A DNA stretch of 7,486 nt, from the NCBI GenBank assembly GCA_913056505.1, contig CAJXLZ010000046.1, positions 1 through 7,486 of the forward strand, in the 5' to 3' direction. The stretch's first letter is position 1. Every line of letters starts with the position of its first letter. Below are positions 6,425-7,486 of the stretch, piece after piece. Below the pieces are notes generated by a model. The model worked only from the letters and a program-made list of their open reading frames with translations, ran no database searches and had not been told where the DNA came from. The stretch comes from an uncultured Desulfurellaceae bacterium (GTDB lineage: Bacteria > Campylobacterota_A > Desulfurellia > Desulfurellales > Hippeaceae). Both the position numbers and the translations under genes were made by a program.

Positions 6425-7486
6425 TATCTTTCACCCACTGCCCTTTTTAGATTAGCCAAAGCTATATAATAACCATAAAGAGCGTTATAGTAGTTAATTT
6501 CTGCCTGCGTTAAATAAACCCTTGCATCAAGCACCTCCGTAGATGTTGTTATCTTCTGCTGATACTGCATATTTGTTATGCGATAATTTTCTTTTGCTTG
6601 TTTTAAGCCGATTTTTGTTGTTTTAATATTCTCTTCGGCTGTTTTAATTTTTAGATATGCGCCTTTTACATCCAATCTTATGCTGTCTTTTATTGATTCA
6701 ATCTTTTCCTTTAATGCAAACATATTATGGCGCTGTTCTTCAACATCTGCATGCTTTTTGCCAAATTCAAAGATTGTCCAGTTTATCTTAACGCCAAACA
6801 TAGCATTATGATCATTGTTAAAATGATTATTTGATGCTGTTATATCGTCACCTGTTTGTTCATATTCTGCAAATGCCGAAATTTGAGGGTAGTAGGAACT
6901 TTTTGCAAGTTTTATACCAAGATTTGATTGCCTTAAGCTTATATTTAATTGCTTCATTTCAGGCCTTTTAGTGAGTGCCTCATCTATTAAGTTATTTAGA
7001 CTAAAGTGTTCAGGTTTAAAAGAAGATATCTCTTTTATGCTGATTTTTTCATTTATGTTATTCTCAAGCAGTATATTGAATGCCGATATAGCAAATTTTA
7101 GGTTGTTTTTCGCATTAACCCTGTTTTCTATGGCATTTGATAGGGCAACACGCGATTTCAAGAGATCATTATATGCGATCATCCCCTCTTTGTATAAATT
7201 TTCAGCATCTTTCTCATGGCTTTTGAGCTGTTTCACCTCTTCATTTGCAACATCTAAATATTTTTCAGAGAGCAGTATATTAAAATATGCTATTTTGACA
7301 TTTTTTATCACATCAAGCACAGCTTCCTGTCTTTGAATTTGGCTTATATCAATGCCGAGATTTGCAATCTTTTTTTGCGTCGAGAGTGCAAATCCCGTAA
7401 AGATCGGCTGCACAATCGTTGTGTTCCATTGAACGGAATTTTTATCACCTATATCCATTTTACGATCTACGCCCATTGTACTAAAA
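6424..7486 (-). CDS. TolC-family outer-membrane efflux channel, N-terminus cut by window edge
   Basis: This is the outer-membrane exit duct for tripartite efflux pumps. About 353 residues are visible and the frame stays open to the window edge. The Met at 7476 is internal, because TolC proteins run about 430-490 residues and the signal peptide and first strands are missing. Numbering from that Met, two helical-hairpin repeats are seen. The first has the periplasmic-tip segment EGMIAYNDLLKSR (97-109). The second has QKITTSTEVLDAR (307-319), matching the usual tip pattern ending in T/S-x-V-L-D-A. A new barrel strand begins at SSYYPQISAF (193-202), and the end ANLKRAVGE is the usual final helix. 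The stop TAA shares one base with the start of the MarR gene (TAATG), so the two are probably translated together. It is the only outer-membrane component visible and likely serves both pumps. Family assignment is firm; which substrates it passes is unknown. Confidence 0.93.
   Translation of the reverse strand, partial: FSTMGVDRKMDIGDKNSVQWNTTIVQPIFTGFALSTQKKIANLGIDISQIQRQEAVLDVIKNVKIAYFNILLSEKYLDVANEEVKQLKSHEKDAENLYKEGMIAYNDLLKSRVALSNAIENRVNAKNNLKFAISAFNILLENNINEKISIKEISSFKPEHFSLNNLIDEALTKRPEMKQLNISLRQSNLGIKLAKSSYYPQISAFAEYEQTGDDITASNNHFNNDHNAMFGVKINWTIFEFGKKHADVEEQRHNMFALKEKIESIKDSIRLDVKGAYLKIKTAEENIKTTKIGLKQAKENYRITNMQYQQKITTSTEVLDARVYLTQAEINYYNALYGYYIALANLKRAVGER

Noticed and set aside
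6971..7336. 121-codon plus-strand open frame
   Set aside because: It is antisense to the outer-membrane channel; the Ser/Phe/Leu-rich product is what the complement of Lys/Glu/Asn-rich helices gives.
1..7486. tRNA, rRNA, CRISPR array, insertion sequence or phage attachment site
   Set aside because: No repeated spacer pattern, cloverleaf-like sequence, transposase or terminal inverted repeats were seen; coding sequence fills nearly the whole window.

Overview
The window is one strand of genes: everything convincingly coding lies on the minus strand and reads from high to low coordinates. It holds most of a multidrug-efflux cluster from a Gram-negative bacterium. A TolC-type outer-membrane channel and periplasmic adaptors are only useful in a cell with an outer membrane. 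The DNA is AT-rich (roughly 35-40% GC by eye), favours AT-ending codons such as ATA, AAA, TTA and AGA, and has tightly overlapped genes. A low-GC lineage such as Campylobacterota or Desulfurellales would fit, but that placement is a guess from composition and gene style only.

Layout in order of transcription: a TolC-family outer-membrane factor (7486 to 6424, N-terminus beyond the window edge); a MarR-family repressor (6424-5984); an EmrA-type adaptor (5994-4987); an EmrB-type 14-helix DHA2 drug/H+ antiporter (4987-3461); a 151-bp gap; an AcrA/MexA-type adaptor (3309-2161); and an AcrB/MexB-type RND pump (2158 to 1, C-terminus beyond the other edge). Within each block the genes overlap or nearly touch. 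Two stop/start junctions are TAATG, one is an 11-bp overlap, and the last has a 2-nt gap. The first four genes therefore look like one operon and the last two like a second unit, which may also receive read-through from the first.

How it probably works: the MFS and RND pumps sit in the inner membrane and each has its own adaptor. Both adaptors carry the R-x3-L-x6-S hairpin-tip pattern used to dock on TolC-type channels. Only one outer-membrane gene is visible, so the two pumps probably share it. The MarR protein is the obvious candidate repressor. The 151-bp gap holds a 22-bp near-perfect palindrome (3395-3416) overlapping a plausible promoter for the RND block. This is the best candidate regulatory site in the window and suggests that one MarR protein controls both pumps.

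All the gene families are well known and I see no evidence of a wholly new system. The points worth a second look are the combined MFS+RND architecture, the palindrome, the RND drug pocket in which five of six landmark phenylalanines are replaced, and small features in the gap (a 34-codon ORF and a G-rich leader). No tRNA, rRNA, CRISPR array, insertion sequence or convincing terminator was seen, and no stretch over 300 bp lacks a gene.
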